A program made the position numbers and the translations under genes. Under the pieces are notes generated by a model. The model was not told the origin of the DNA. It saw nothing but the letters and a program-made list of their open reading frames with translations, and made no database searches. From NCBI GenBank assembly GCA_900768345.1, contig CAAGCO010000007.1, forward strand, positions 62,001 to 126,000: DNA of 64,000 bases. Direction: 5' to 3'. Shown here in pieces: positions 51,250 to 59,426 of the stretch. Each line of letters starts with the position of its first letter. Positions within the stretch are counted from its first letter, which is position 1. The DNA comes from Bacilli bacterium (lineage in GTDB: Bacteria; Bacillota_I; Bacilli_A; RF39; UBA660).

Positions 51250-52313
51250 TTTTTTATTTCTCCTATAGAAGTAATATTTGTTTTAGTATCTATTTTAAAT
51301 TCTATGTTATTTAAATAATTCTTCCATTTATTTTTATCCTTAAAATAATTTTTATCATGTTTATAAATATAGTTTCCTATTCCAATTACATCTTTATTAT
51401 TATCTTTTATAAATGTTAATAAGTTGTTTATATTATCTTTAATATAATTACTAGTTAATTTATTTAATTTTTCTATTGATTCTTTTTTAGTTAAATCGTA
51501 TTTACATTTATAATCTATAACTTTAGAGTTTGTTTTATTAGATATAGTGAATTTATTATTTTTCCATTTATATTTAGTTTTTATATCTTGTAATTCTACT
51601 GAAAAATTATTATCATCACACTTAATAGTAACTGTTGCTTTTATAGCTTTATTGGATACTATATTATAAAATATAGATTCATTTTCTGATAACTCTATTT
51701 CGTTATCATCTTTAAATGTTGTTAGATTAGATAAATATAATACTTCTTTGTTATTATTCTTAACTATTTTTATTTTAGGGTAAATTAAGTTATAACCTTT
51801 TTCATAAGTGTAGTATGCATAATCAGAAAATTTTAATGGAGTAGATGAAGAAAATATATTTTGATTAAACTTCATCATCTTTTCTAGATATATAGACGAA
51901 CCATCATTTTTTTTGTAAACATTTAATACTTTTTCACTTATTTCATTATTAATTACATAAACATAAAAGTTCATCTTTGATTTAGAACTTCTTAGGAAAT
52001 AATCTTTAAAGTCTATATTTTCTTTTATTACTGTGTCTGTTACGATTAATACTTTTAAGTGTGAAATAAATATTTCTTTGTTACTTAGTTTTGATAGTTC
52101 TGCGATTGCTTCATTTATAGAATTAGATTTAGTTTTAAATACTTCAATATTACTATCTTTGTCATTAACTATTAGTTGAGCAGTTACTTCATACATATTA
52201 TCTTTGTAATCTATTACTATGCCTGTTAATATAGCTAGATCATTTATTTCTACATAATCTTTACATCCAGTAAGTGATAATATTAATATAAAAAGTATTA
52301 TTATTTTTTTCAT
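51246..52313 (-). CDS. gerAC: GerAC-type spore germination lipoprotein
   Basis: The protein has 355 residues. Lipobox LSLTGCKDY with Cys at about residue 17. Then the GerAC pattern EINDLAILTGIVIDY and later family blocks (EAIAELSKLSNKEIFISHLKVL). It is the lipid-anchored subunit of the germinant receptor at the spore inner membrane. Overlaps by four bases with genes on both sides. Only the first about 200 residues are well recognised; the C-terminal half is Lys/Asn-rich. Confidence 0.9.
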   Translation of the reverse strand: MKKIIILFILILSLTGCKDYVEINDLAILTGIVIDYKDNMYEVTAQLIVNDKDSNIEVFKTKSNSINEAIAELSKLSNKEIFISHLKVLIVTDTVIKENIDFKDYFLRSSKSKMNFYVYVINNEISEKVLNVYKKNDGSSIYLEKMMKFNQNIFSSSTPLKFSDYAYYTYEKGYNLIYPKIKIVKNNNKEVLYLSNLTTFKDDNEIELSENESIFYNIVSNKAIKATVTIKCDDNNFSVELQDIKTKYKWKNNKFTISNKTNSKVIDYKCKYDLTKKESIEKLNKLTSNYIKDNINNLLTFIKDNNKDVIGIGNYIYKHDKNYFKDKNKWKNYLNNIEFKIDTKTNITSIGEIKK

Positions 52314-53707
52314 GATTCTCCTTTATTACTATTTTGTGGTAATAGTCCTTTTTTAATTAATGTTTTTCTATTTTTAATATTTAATTTAGGACTTATTGGA
52401 TACATAAATGGTTTTCCGAATGATTTTATATTACATAAGTTAGTTATTATGAATATGAAACCAAATAGTACTCCGATTATTCCAAATATTGAAGAGAGTA
52501 TCATTAAACTATATCTGTAGAGTCTTATGAATGATTGAAAGTCATAGTAAACAAAGAATATTGATGAGATTGCTGTTACTGCTACTACGATAACCATAAT
52601 AGGTGAAACAATACCCGCACTTACTGCAGCGTCTCCTAAAACCAGTGCTCCTAATATTGAAAGAGACGTACCTCTTGATGAAGGAGTTAATGCATCTCCC
52701 TCATAAAGTAATTCGAACGTAAACATTAATGAGAATGCTTCAATTAATGCTGGGAATGGTACGCTTGATCTTTGAAGAGAGAAGTTTATAAGTAAACTAG
52801 TAGGCAATATTTGTTGATCATATGTAATAATTGCAAGATAAATAGATGGAGCAAAAATGGTGATGAATAGGGCAATTATTCTTATAAATTTTACGAATTC
52901 TACGTATAAACTTTTTTGATAAATATCTTCATCATTATGAAAATAATCTATAAAGAATGTTGGTATTATAAGAGCATTACATGAATTTTCTGATACTATA
53001 CATATTTTTCCTTCCATAAGACTTTTTGCTATAGTATCTGGTTTTTCTGTTGATTTAATAGATGGAAATGATGATTTATTTTCATTATTTATTAAACTTT
53101 TTATATAGTAAGTATCTAGTACTTTATCACTGCTGATATTACTTATTTTTTCTATTGTTTCATTTAACAATTCTTTATCTACGATATCATTCATATACAT
53201 AATACTTACTTTAGTTTTAGTTCTAGTTCCAATTGTTAATTCTTTTATATAAAGATTTTCATCTTTTATTCTTTTTCTTATTAAACCTATATTAGTATTA
53301 TAGTTTTCATTAAAAGCATCTTTTGGCCCTTTAATAGTAGGTTCACTTGTGGGCTCATTAACACCTCTATCTAGAGTAGCTCTTGTTTCTAGTGCGATAC
53401 ATTCATCATGATAAATGATAATACTAAAACCATTAAATAAATATTCCATTACATCTTTAGAATCAATATCTATAAAACTAATAGATGGAATATAATTTAG
53501 AATATCTTTTTTAAGTGAAGAAATTATTTCATTTTTAAGTAAACTACGTTTTGATATATATTCAAGAATAAATTCATTAGTTAATGTACTTGATGATACT
53601 GTTTGTATATTTATTATATAAATTTTATTTATGCCAAAAGAAACTTCTTTTATTTGAAGATCTGGCATATATTCTTTTTTGAATTGTAGTTTACTTACTA
53701 TATTCAT
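52310..53707 (-). CDS. gerAA: GerAA-type spore germination receptor subunit
   Basis: The protein has 465 residues: N-terminal soluble domain (about 1-230), then five to six membrane helices. Family stretches: RGVNEPTSEPTIKGPKDAF, LQRSSVPFPALIEAF and SLSILGALVLGDAAVSAGIV. It is the core subunit of germinant receptors. No ribosome site is seen before the ATG, and AATACTA (like a sigma-F/G -10) lies only 5-12 bases before the start, so the mRNA may be leaderless. Promoter region shared with the divergent 53769 gene is only about 50 bp. Confidence 0.9.
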   Translation of the reverse strand: MNIVSKLQFKKEYMPDLQIKEVSFGINKIYIINIQTVSSSTLTNEFILEYISKRSLLKNEIISSLKKDILNYIPSISFIDIDSKDVMEYLFNGFSIIIYHDECIALETRATLDRGVNEPTSEPTIKGPKDAFNENYNTNIGLIRKRIKDENLYIKELTIGTRTKTKVSIMYMNDIVDKELLNETIEKISNISSDKVLDTYYIKSLINNENKSSFPSIKSTEKPDTIAKSLMEGKICIVSENSCNALIIPTFFIDYFHNDEDIYQKSLYVEFVKFIRIIALFITIFAPSIYLAIITYDQQILPTSLLINFSLQRSSVPFPALIEAFSLMFTFELLYEGDALTPSSRGTSLSILGALVLGDAAVSAGIVSPIMVIVVAVTAISSIFFVYYDFQSFIRLYRYSLMILSSIFGIIGVLFGFIFIITNLCNIKSFGKPFMYPISPKLNIKNRKTLIKKGLLPQNSNKGES

Positions 53708-53746
53708 AGTATTAGTATTTACTTAATTAAAATAAAAATACTATGT

Positions 53747-53752
53747 TATAAT
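53747..53752 (+). promoter_or_regulatory. TATAAT -10 box of the phosphoesterase gene
   Basis: TATAAT at 53747-53752 in the short divergent region with gerAA; no clear -35. A start at about 53759 would leave only the GGTGAAG site, which is why I chose ATG 53769 for the gene. Confidence 0.5.
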
Positions 53753-53768
53753 TGTTATGGTGAAGTAT

Positions 53769-54842
53769 ATGTTTTATGTAGTAGGTATTTTATTTTTTAT
53801 CTTTTTTATGTTTTTAACACTTGCATTTTATAAGTATTTATATAAGGTATGTGAGAAGTTAAAGATTAAGATTAATAAGAATATATTATGTGTTATATCA
53901 ATTATAATATTTTATGGTAGTTTAGTAGTTGGTATGATGAATAAATATGTTTCAGTATTATTAATATTTATTTTCTATTTATTGCTTGGATATTTAGTGA
54001 TAATGTTATTTTATAAATTATTAAAGAAATATAAATGGTTTATGAAGTATTATTTATTAATACCAGCAGTATTTAGTTTTGTATTTGTAGTTTATGGAAT
54101 TTATAACATATATGATATTAGAAGTAATAGTTATAATATTTCATCTAATGATAAATTAAGTCATAAATATAAGGGTATATTAATAACTGATTTACATTAT
54201 GGACTTGCTTTAAAAGGTGAAGGATTACAAAAAGTAGTAGATGAAATAAATGAATTAAATCCTGATTTTGTATTTTTAGTAGGTGATATAGTTGATGAAA
54301 GTACAACATTAGATGGAATGAAAGAATGTTTTCAGATACTTGGTAAATTTAAAACTAATTATGGTACATTCTATAGTTATGGTAATCATGATGAGAATTT
54401 TTATAATAATGAAAAGAATTATAGTAAAGAAACACTTAAAAATAATATAATTGGAAATGGTATTAATATTTTAGAAGATTCTAGTTATAGAATCAATGAT
54501 GAACTTACTATAATAGGTAGAAGTAATGGCTATAAGAAAAGTATAAGTGAACTTGTTAGTAATGTAAATAATGATGATTATAAAATAGTACTTGCTCATA
54601 TACCAATGGATTACCAAAATGTTAAAGATAGTGGAGTAGACTTAGTACTTAGTGGTCATACTCATGCTGGACAAATATTCCCAGCTGAATTATTCCAAGA
54701 GATATTTAAAACCTCTGATATGGTATTTGGATATGAAAAAGATGGAAACTTTAATAAAGTAGTTACTTCTGGTATAGCTGGATGGGGAATTCCAATTAGA
54801 ACAGATGAACATAGTGAATATGTAATTCTTAATATAAAATAA
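53769..54842 (+). CDS. Membrane metallophosphoesterase (YkuE-like)
   Basis: The product has 357 residues from ATG 53769; the ribosome site GGTGAAG is the same as that used at 54915. About four membrane helices (first 110 residues) are followed by a calcineurin-type phosphoesterase domain: ITDLHYG, LVGDIVDES, YGNHDEN, AHIPMDY and SGHTHAGQIF, which supply the two-metal site. YkuE-type enzymes act at the outer face on lipid or wall substrates. It is divergent from the ger operon. A terminator follows. Confidence 0.85.
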   Translation: MFYVVGILFFIFFMFLTLAFYKYLYKVCEKLKIKINKNILCVISIIIFYGSLVVGMMNKYVSVLLIFIFYLLLGYLVIMLFYKLLKKYKWFMKYYLLIPAVFSFVFVVYGIYNIYDIRSNSYNISSNDKLSHKYKGILITDLHYGLALKGEGLQKVVDEINELNPDFVFLVGDIVDESTTLDGMKECFQILGKFKTNYGTFYSYGNHDENFYNNEKNYSKETLKNNIIGNGINILEDSSYRINDELTIIGRSNGYKKSISELVSNVNNDDYKIVLAHIPMDYQNVKDSGVDLVLSGHTHAGQIFPAELFQEIFKTSDMVFGYEKDGNFNKVVTSGIAGWGIPIRTDEHSEYVILNIK

Positions 54843-54869
54843 AGTTCAATTTTATGGTTGAACTTTTTT
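54842..54869 (+). terminator. Rho-independent terminator
   Basis: AAGTTCAA / TTGAACTT stem with an 8-base loop and TTTT. Confidence 0.8.
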
Positions 54870-54924
54870 GATTGTGTTTGAATAAATATTTTTTATGTGT
54901 TATTCTATAATAGAGGTGAAGTAT

Positions 54925-55662
54925 ATGGAAGGAAAAAGGAATGTTAATATAGTGTTAATTATACTTTTAATAATTGCATTATGTGCAGTTGGTGGTTTTG
55001 GTTATATGTGGTATAAAGGAAAAAATGTTAGTTGTCCTAAGTGTGAGGATAAAGTACTTGATGATAAAAAAGAAGAAACAGTTGAAAATAAAGTTAGTGT
55101 TGTTGATGCTACTAATACTGTACCTAGTTATTTTGGTTCTGAAAGTGCAAATAAAATTAAAATAATTATTCCTAAAATAATAGGTGGTAAAGATAATTCT
55201 GAAGTAATAAATAAAAAAATTCTTGATGATGTTATTTCTAGAATAATTCTACCAATCGAAGCAGGATGTAACACTGATGAAAATCCTAAAGGGTGTGAAA
55301 CAGGTGATGTTGCGGATATAAATGTTAAATATAAATCACTTGTAAAGAATGACATAGTAAGTATTTTAGTTATAGTTGAATTAAATCCATGGAATGCAAG
55401 TGGAGATGGAACATTTAAATATAATTACTTCTATGATGTTAAAAATGATAAAATTATAACAGCAACAGAAGCACTTGAAAAAAATGGTTATACTGATGAA
55501 AGATATCTAAAAGAAATTACTGAATGTTATGATGAAGATCATAATGAAATAAAGTGTACTTTGGGTCATATAAAAAAGAAAATTAATGCTCTTAATACAT
55601 GTGACTATGTAGACATAGATAATAATAGCTTAAAAGTACATTATGAAGGATTCTGTAATTAA
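54925..55662 (+). CDS. Membrane-anchored protein with DUF3298/RsiV-like domain
   Basis: The start is ATG 54925 with GAGGTGAAG upstream. The product has 245 residues: one membrane helix (about 9-28), a CPKC motif just outside the membrane, and an extracellular domain with SANKIKIIIPKIIGG, then VEAxLN-like WNASGDGTFKYNYFYD. This resembles the RsiV/DUF3298 type, where such domains sense lysozyme or inhibit sigma factors. The N-terminal inside part is too short for a sigma-binding domain. Several cysteines suggest disulfides. Function unknown. Confidence 0.7.
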   Translation: MEGKRNVNIVLIILLIIALCAVGGFGYMWYKGKNVSCPKCEDKVLDDKKEETVENKVSVVDATNTVPSYFGSESANKIKIIIPKIIGGKDNSEVINKKILDDVISRIILPIEAGCNTDENPKGCETGDVADINVKYKSLVKNDIVSILVIVELNPWNASGDGTFKYNYFYDVKNDKIITATEALEKNGYTDERYLKEITECYDEDHNEIKCTLGHIKKKINALNTCDYVDIDNNSLKVHYEGFCN

Positions 55663-55665
55663 AAT

Positions 55666-55694
55666 TTGACTTTGTGAAATATTTATGATATATT
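55666..55694 (+). promoter_or_regulatory. Promoter of the leader-peptide-like ORF and ABC exporter
   Basis: TTGACT and TATATT with exactly 17 bp between them. The transcript start would be near 55702, about 26 bases before the small ORF. Confidence 0.85.
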
Positions 55695-55727
55695 TTTGTT
55701 GAATTTAAAGAGAAAGGAGTGGAAGAA

Positions 55728-55826
55728 ATGAAGATTTTAAATTTGAATTTATATGTTTTTAATGATAAGAGTTTTGATAAAGGAAGTGGGAATCTTCAAT
55801 GTTTTCCACAAACTTTAAACGTTTAG
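55728..55826 (+). CDS. Small 32-residue peptide (leader or exported peptide)
   Basis: ATG 55728 has AAAGGAG 8 bases upstream and a consensus promoter before it. The peptide reads MKILNLNLYVF, then NDKSFDKGSGNLQCF and ends QTLNV; it has one Cys. A U-tailed hairpin follows 15 bases after the stop and then the exporter gene. Two readings are possible: a leader peptide whose translation controls termination before the exporter (as for bmrB-bmrCD), or a peptide that is the exporter's cargo. It has no double-Gly leader. Confidence 0.6.
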   Translation: MKILNLNLYVFNDKSFDKGSGNLQCFPQTLNV

Positions 55827-55840
55827 TATTAAGTATTAAA

Positions 55841-55868
55841 GCTACTCTTATTAGAGTAGTATTTTTTT
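55841..55868 (+). terminator. Terminator/attenuator between the small ORF and ABC exporter
   Basis: CTACTC TTATTA GAGTAG stem-loop and seven T residues; the exporter's GGAGG starts at the next base. The location fits transcription attenuation. Confidence 0.8.
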
Positions 55869-55878
55869 GGAGGTAAGA

Positions 55879-57609
55879 ATGAAAGATTTTAAAGAATTTA
55901 AGCCTCTAATTAAGTTAATGAAAGAAGAAAAGGGTAAACTTATCTTATCGAGTATAATAGTAGTAATAAGTGGATTTTGTGAGATATTCACTGGTTATTT
56001 AAATGGTAAGAGTGTAGAATCTATTACAGAGTTAAATCTTAAGGCTGCACTTATATATATTGGAATATATTTTATATTAGAGATTACTACTGATGGAATT
56101 TTATATCTTAAAGCTAAATCAATGCTTTCTAAACTTGAAAGTGTTTTAACAAGAAAGTTAGAATTTTATACATATAAGAAAGCAATTAATTTACCAGCAG
56201 TGGCATTTGAAAAGATGTCTTCAGGAGAAATAATTAATCGTATAACAAATGATGCTGATACATTAAGTTTTGTATTTTTAAGACTATTAAATATGGTAAC
56301 TGCGTTTGTTACATCAATGGTCTTACTAGTATATATATTTATAAATTCTTGGATAATTGGATTAGAAATAATAGTAATTGTAGTAATACTATACTTTGTA
56401 ATTAAGAAATATAATCCTATATTAGAGAGTATCCATAAAGATAGAAAGAAAGAACAAGATAAGTTTATATCTTTAACAAATGAATCAATTAGAGGTATAA
56501 GAGAAATAAAAACATTAGGAGTTAAAAATAACTTAATAAATAATGCTATTAATATTGTTAGAGTATTATACGATAAATCATCTAGAGAAATTGATACTAA
56601 AAAGAATTTTGATATTATGACAAGTTTACTTAAATCTATATTAGAGTGTGGAGTACTTGCTACTTGTATTGTACTTTTATATTATAATCAAGTATCACTT
56701 ACATTTTTAGTTGCTATGACATACTATGTATATAGATTTACTAATATGATAGAAAATGTTAATGAGTTAATACAAACATATCAAAGTGTTAAAGTATCAG
56801 TTTCAAGAGTAAATGATATTTTAGATAATAGATTATTTAATGATGAAAAGTTTGGTCTTAAAGAATTAGAAGATGTAAGAGGAGTTATTAAATTTAATAA
56901 AGTATCTTTTGCTTATCCAGATGAGGGAGATACATTAAATAACTTTAATTTGTTAGTTGAACCAAATAAAAAGGTAGCTATAGTAGGAGCATCTGGTCAA
57001 GGAAAGAGTACGCTATTTAATCTATTAACTAGAATATTTGATGCAAATAAAGGTAAAATACTTATTGATGACGTTAATATCAAAGAATTAAAAGAAGATG
57101 CACTTAGAAAGAATATATCTATAATAAGACAAGAACCATTTATATTTAATAGAAGTATTAAAGAGAATTTTCTTATTGTAGATGAGAATCTTACATTAGA
57201 TGAGATTCGTAAATATTGTAAAATGGCTTATCTAGATGATTATATAATGTCTTTACCTAAAGGTTATGATACTATTTTAGGAGAAGGTGGTGTTAATCTA
57301 TCTGGTGGTCAAAAACAAAGATTATCTATAGCAAGAACACTTGCAAGAAATAGTAAGATAATTCTATTTGATGAAGCAACAAGTGCTTTAGATAATAACA
57401 GTCAAAACTATATTAAGAAAACAATAGATGACTTAGTGTGTGATCATACAGTTATAATAGTAGCTCATAGGCTTTCTACTATAATGGATGCTGATGTAAT
57501 ACATGTTGTAGATAAAGGAAAAGTGGTTGCTACAGGAAAACATAAAGAATTATTAAAAACATGTGAATTATATAAAAATCTATATTTAAATGAATCTTTA
57601 AATTCGTAA
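55879..57609 (+). CDS. ABC-type exporter (fused membrane and ATPase domains)
   Basis: The start is ATG 55879 with GGAGG at 55869-55873. The product has 576 residues. Six membrane helices (about 15-305) precede the ATPase domain: Walker A GASGQGKST, Q-loop IRQEPFIF, signature LSGGQKQRLS, Walker B IILFDEATSALD and H-loop VAHRLS. It is a half-transporter (homodimer) of the LmrA/MsbA type, without a C39 peptidase domain. The 32-codon ORF and terminator before it suggest regulated expression, perhaps in response to a translation-targeting drug. Confidence 0.9.
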   Translation: MKDFKEFKPLIKLMKEEKGKLILSSIIVVISGFCEIFTGYLNGKSVESITELNLKAALIYIGIYFILEITTDGILYLKAKSMLSKLESVLTRKLEFYTYKKAINLPAVAFEKMSSGEIINRITNDADTLSFVFLRLLNMVTAFVTSMVLLVYIFINSWIIGLEIIVIVVILYFVIKKYNPILESIHKDRKKEQDKFISLTNESIRGIREIKTLGVKNNLINNAINIVRVLYDKSSREIDTKKNFDIMTSLLKSILECGVLATCIVLLYYNQVSLTFLVAMTYYVYRFTNMIENVNELIQTYQSVKVSVSRVNDILDNRLFNDEKFGLKELEDVRGVIKFNKVSFAYPDEGDTLNNFNLLVEPNKKVAIVGASGQGKSTLFNLLTRIFDANKGKILIDDVNIKELKEDALRKNISIIRQEPFIFNRSIKENFLIVDENLTLDEIRKYCKMAYLDDYIMSLPKGYDTILGEGGVNLSGGQKQRLSIARTLARNSKIILFDEATSALDNNSQNYIKKTIDDLVCDHTVIIVAHRLSTIMDADVIHVVDKGKVVATGKHKELLKTCELYKNLYLNESLNS

Positions 57610-57637
57610 GAGATTAATAAAATCTCTTATTTTTTTA
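57607..57637 (+). terminator. Rho-independent terminator
   Basis: TAAGAGAT / ATCTCTTA stem and a T run after the exporter gene. Confidence 0.8.
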
Positions 57638-57681
57638 TCAAAATTAATTATTAAGCATATTCTATTATAGGAGGATTGCCT

Positions 57682-58224
57682 ATGTTTAATAATTATAAAG
57701 AGATAGTTACTAAAACTGTTATTGGTAAAGGAAAAAAAACTTTTAAGAATGATTATGAACTTACTACTGATACTGGTGTAGATACTGTTCTTGGATGTTG
57801 GGTAATAAATCATAAGATTCATGGTAAGAAGGATGATGAGTACATAAAAATAAATGGAAGTTATGATATTAATATTTGGTATAGTTATGATAATAATACT
57901 AAAACAAATGTGGTAAGTAAGAAAATGTTTTATGAAGAGAAGGTCAGAGTTAAAGTACGTGAGAATGGTGACTTAAATGATAACTCTGAAATAATCATTA
58001 GAAGTCTTAAGAATCCAACATGTATAGATGTATCAAATGAAGATAAAACTATTAAATATACAATATCTAAAGAACTTGGTATAGAAATAGTAGGAGATGC
58101 TAAAATAAGAATACCTGTAAGTAATACTGAAGATGATTATGATCTAATAATAGATGAAGATGCAGTTAATGATGAAATAGATAAAAATGTTAATATAAAT
58201 TATTTAGATAATAAAGACTCATAA
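57682..58224 (+). CDS. cotE: CotE-like spore outer coat morphogenetic protein
   Basis: The start is ATG 57682; GGAGG (57670-57674) has 7 bases of spacing, while TTG 57676 is too close. The product has 180 residues with strong CotE signatures: EIVTKTVIGKGKKTF, VLGCWVINHKIHGKK and NGSYDINIWYSYDNNTKT, and a Glu/Asp-rich tail. CotE builds the outer spore coat. With gerA genes it confirms endospore formation. No sigma-A promoter is obvious, consistent with a mother-cell sigma factor. Confidence 0.9.
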   Translation: MFNNYKEIVTKTVIGKGKKTFKNDYELTTDTGVDTVLGCWVINHKIHGKKDDEYIKINGSYDINIWYSYDNNTKTNVVSKKMFYEEKVRVKVRENGDLNDNSEIIIRSLKNPTCIDVSNEDKTIKYTISKELGIEIVGDAKIRIPVSNTEDDYDLIIDEDAVNDEIDKNVNINYLDNKDS

Positions 58225-58246
58225 TTGACATTTTAGAGTCTTTTTT
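58213..58246 (+). terminator. Terminator after cotE overlapping the next promoter
   Basis: AAAGACTC and GAGTCTTT pair around a loop of about 15 bases, ending in T residues. The -35 box TTGACA of the next gene lies in its loop. Confidence 0.75.
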
Positions 58247-58254
58247 ACTATAAT
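58225..58254 (+). promoter_or_regulatory. Promoter of the DHH phosphoesterase gene
   Basis: TTGACA (58225-58230) and TATAAT (58249-58254), spacer 18 bp. It overlaps the cotE terminator. Confidence 0.8.
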
Positions 58255-58287
58255 AAATAGTATTATTCTTTCAAAGGAGATAATGCT

Positions 58288-59346
58288 ATGGATAATAGTG
58301 CTTATATTAAGGCTAGTTTGGATAGGTTATTGGAAGAAAACGATAATGTATTTGTTGTTCCACATATTAGACCAGATTTTGATGCAATTGGTGCTGCTAT
58401 AGGTATAGCTTTGATATGTAAAAAAAATAACAAAAATTGTTTTATTGTTATAGATGATGATTATGATAAGTTAGAGCCTGAAACTAGAAAGGTTTTAGAA
58501 AATATTAAGAGTAACTTTAATTTTATTAGAAGTAATGATTTACCTATTTATTTAACACCTAGAAGTATGATGGTTGCTGTCGATGCCAATAAAGATTATC
58601 TTCTTTGTACAAAAACCTATTTAAGTGAATTTAAAAATATTGTTGTTATAGATCACCATAAAACTGATGAACATACTATTAAAACACCTTATTTGTTTGT
58701 AGATGAAAGTATATCTAGTGTTTGTGAAGAAGTTTCTAGATTATTATTCCTATACGGAGTTAAATTGTCTCCTGATTATGCTAATTATTTACTTGCTGGT
58801 ATTATACTTGATACTAATAAATTAAGTAAAAATACTAACGCTAAAACATTTGAAGTAGCATCTAAACTTACAGCGAGTGGTGCAGACCCTACTATTGCGA
58901 ATAATATGTTTTTAGAAGACTTTGAACATGATAGAGCTATACAAAGATTAGTAGACAATACTGATTTTCAAAATTATATTTTTGCGATAGCATCCGACTC
59001 AGAAGATAGTGGGAGAATATATGAACCTGAAGATATTGCTAAAGCTGCTGATTATTTACTTAAATATAATATTAATTGTAGTTTTGCAATGGCATATATA
59101 GATGATATTACTATTAGTGTTAGTGCTAGAAGTAAAGGACTAATTGATGTATCTAAAATTATGAGATTATTTGGTGGTGGTGGAAATGAATATTCTGCAG
59201 CTGCTAAAATAAAGGGCAAAAATCTTCAAGAAGTAAAAAGTTTACTAATTAGTTCATTGATGCCAGGGGCTTATATTGAAAATGCTAATATATCTTTTGT
59301 AGATGAAAAGCCTATGAAATTAACAATGAAAAAGAGTCATGAATAA
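58288..59346 (+). CDS. DHH-DHHA1 family phosphoesterase (c-di-AMP PDE/NrnA-like)
   Basis: The protein has 352 residues, cytoplasmic. DHH domain motifs: VPHIRPDFDAIGAA, VAVDAN, VIDHHKTDE and GIILDTNKL; DHHA1 C-terminal part with FGGGGNEYSAAAKI. The arrangement matches the C-terminal half of GdpP or the stand-alone DhhP/NrnA enzymes, which cut c-di-AMP, pApA or short oligonucleotides. No PAS or GGDEF-like domain is present. Strong promoter, AAAGGAG site. Confidence 0.85.
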   Translation: MDNSAYIKASLDRLLEENDNVFVVPHIRPDFDAIGAAIGIALICKKNNKNCFIVIDDDYDKLEPETRKVLENIKSNFNFIRSNDLPIYLTPRSMMVAVDANKDYLLCTKTYLSEFKNIVVIDHHKTDEHTIKTPYLFVDESISSVCEEVSRLLFLYGVKLSPDYANYLLAGIILDTNKLSKNTNAKTFEVASKLTASGADPTIANNMFLEDFEHDRAIQRLVDNTDFQNYIFAIASDSEDSGRIYEPEDIAKAADYLLKYNINCSFAMAYIDDITISVSARSKGLIDVSKIMRLFGGGGNEYSAAAKIKGKNLQEVKSLLISSLMPGAYIENANISFVDEKPMKLTMKKSHE

Positions 59347-59365
59347 TGACTTTTTTAATTAAAAG

Positions 59366-59394
59366 TTGACTTCTTGTATCATTTATGATATAAT
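59366..59394 (+). promoter_or_regulatory. Promoter with internal palindrome (J-domain gene)
   Basis: TTGACT and TATAAT are spaced 17 bp apart. The 19-base segment GTATCATTTATGATATAAT (59376-59394) is repeated exactly in the promoter at 63523-63541. TATCATTTATGATA is a perfect inverted repeat in the spacer, a good candidate operator, though part of it is an extended -10 (TGATATAAT). Confidence 0.7.
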
Positions 59395-59426
59395 GTAATA
59401 GCTTTTGAATAAGGGGGGTTAAGATT

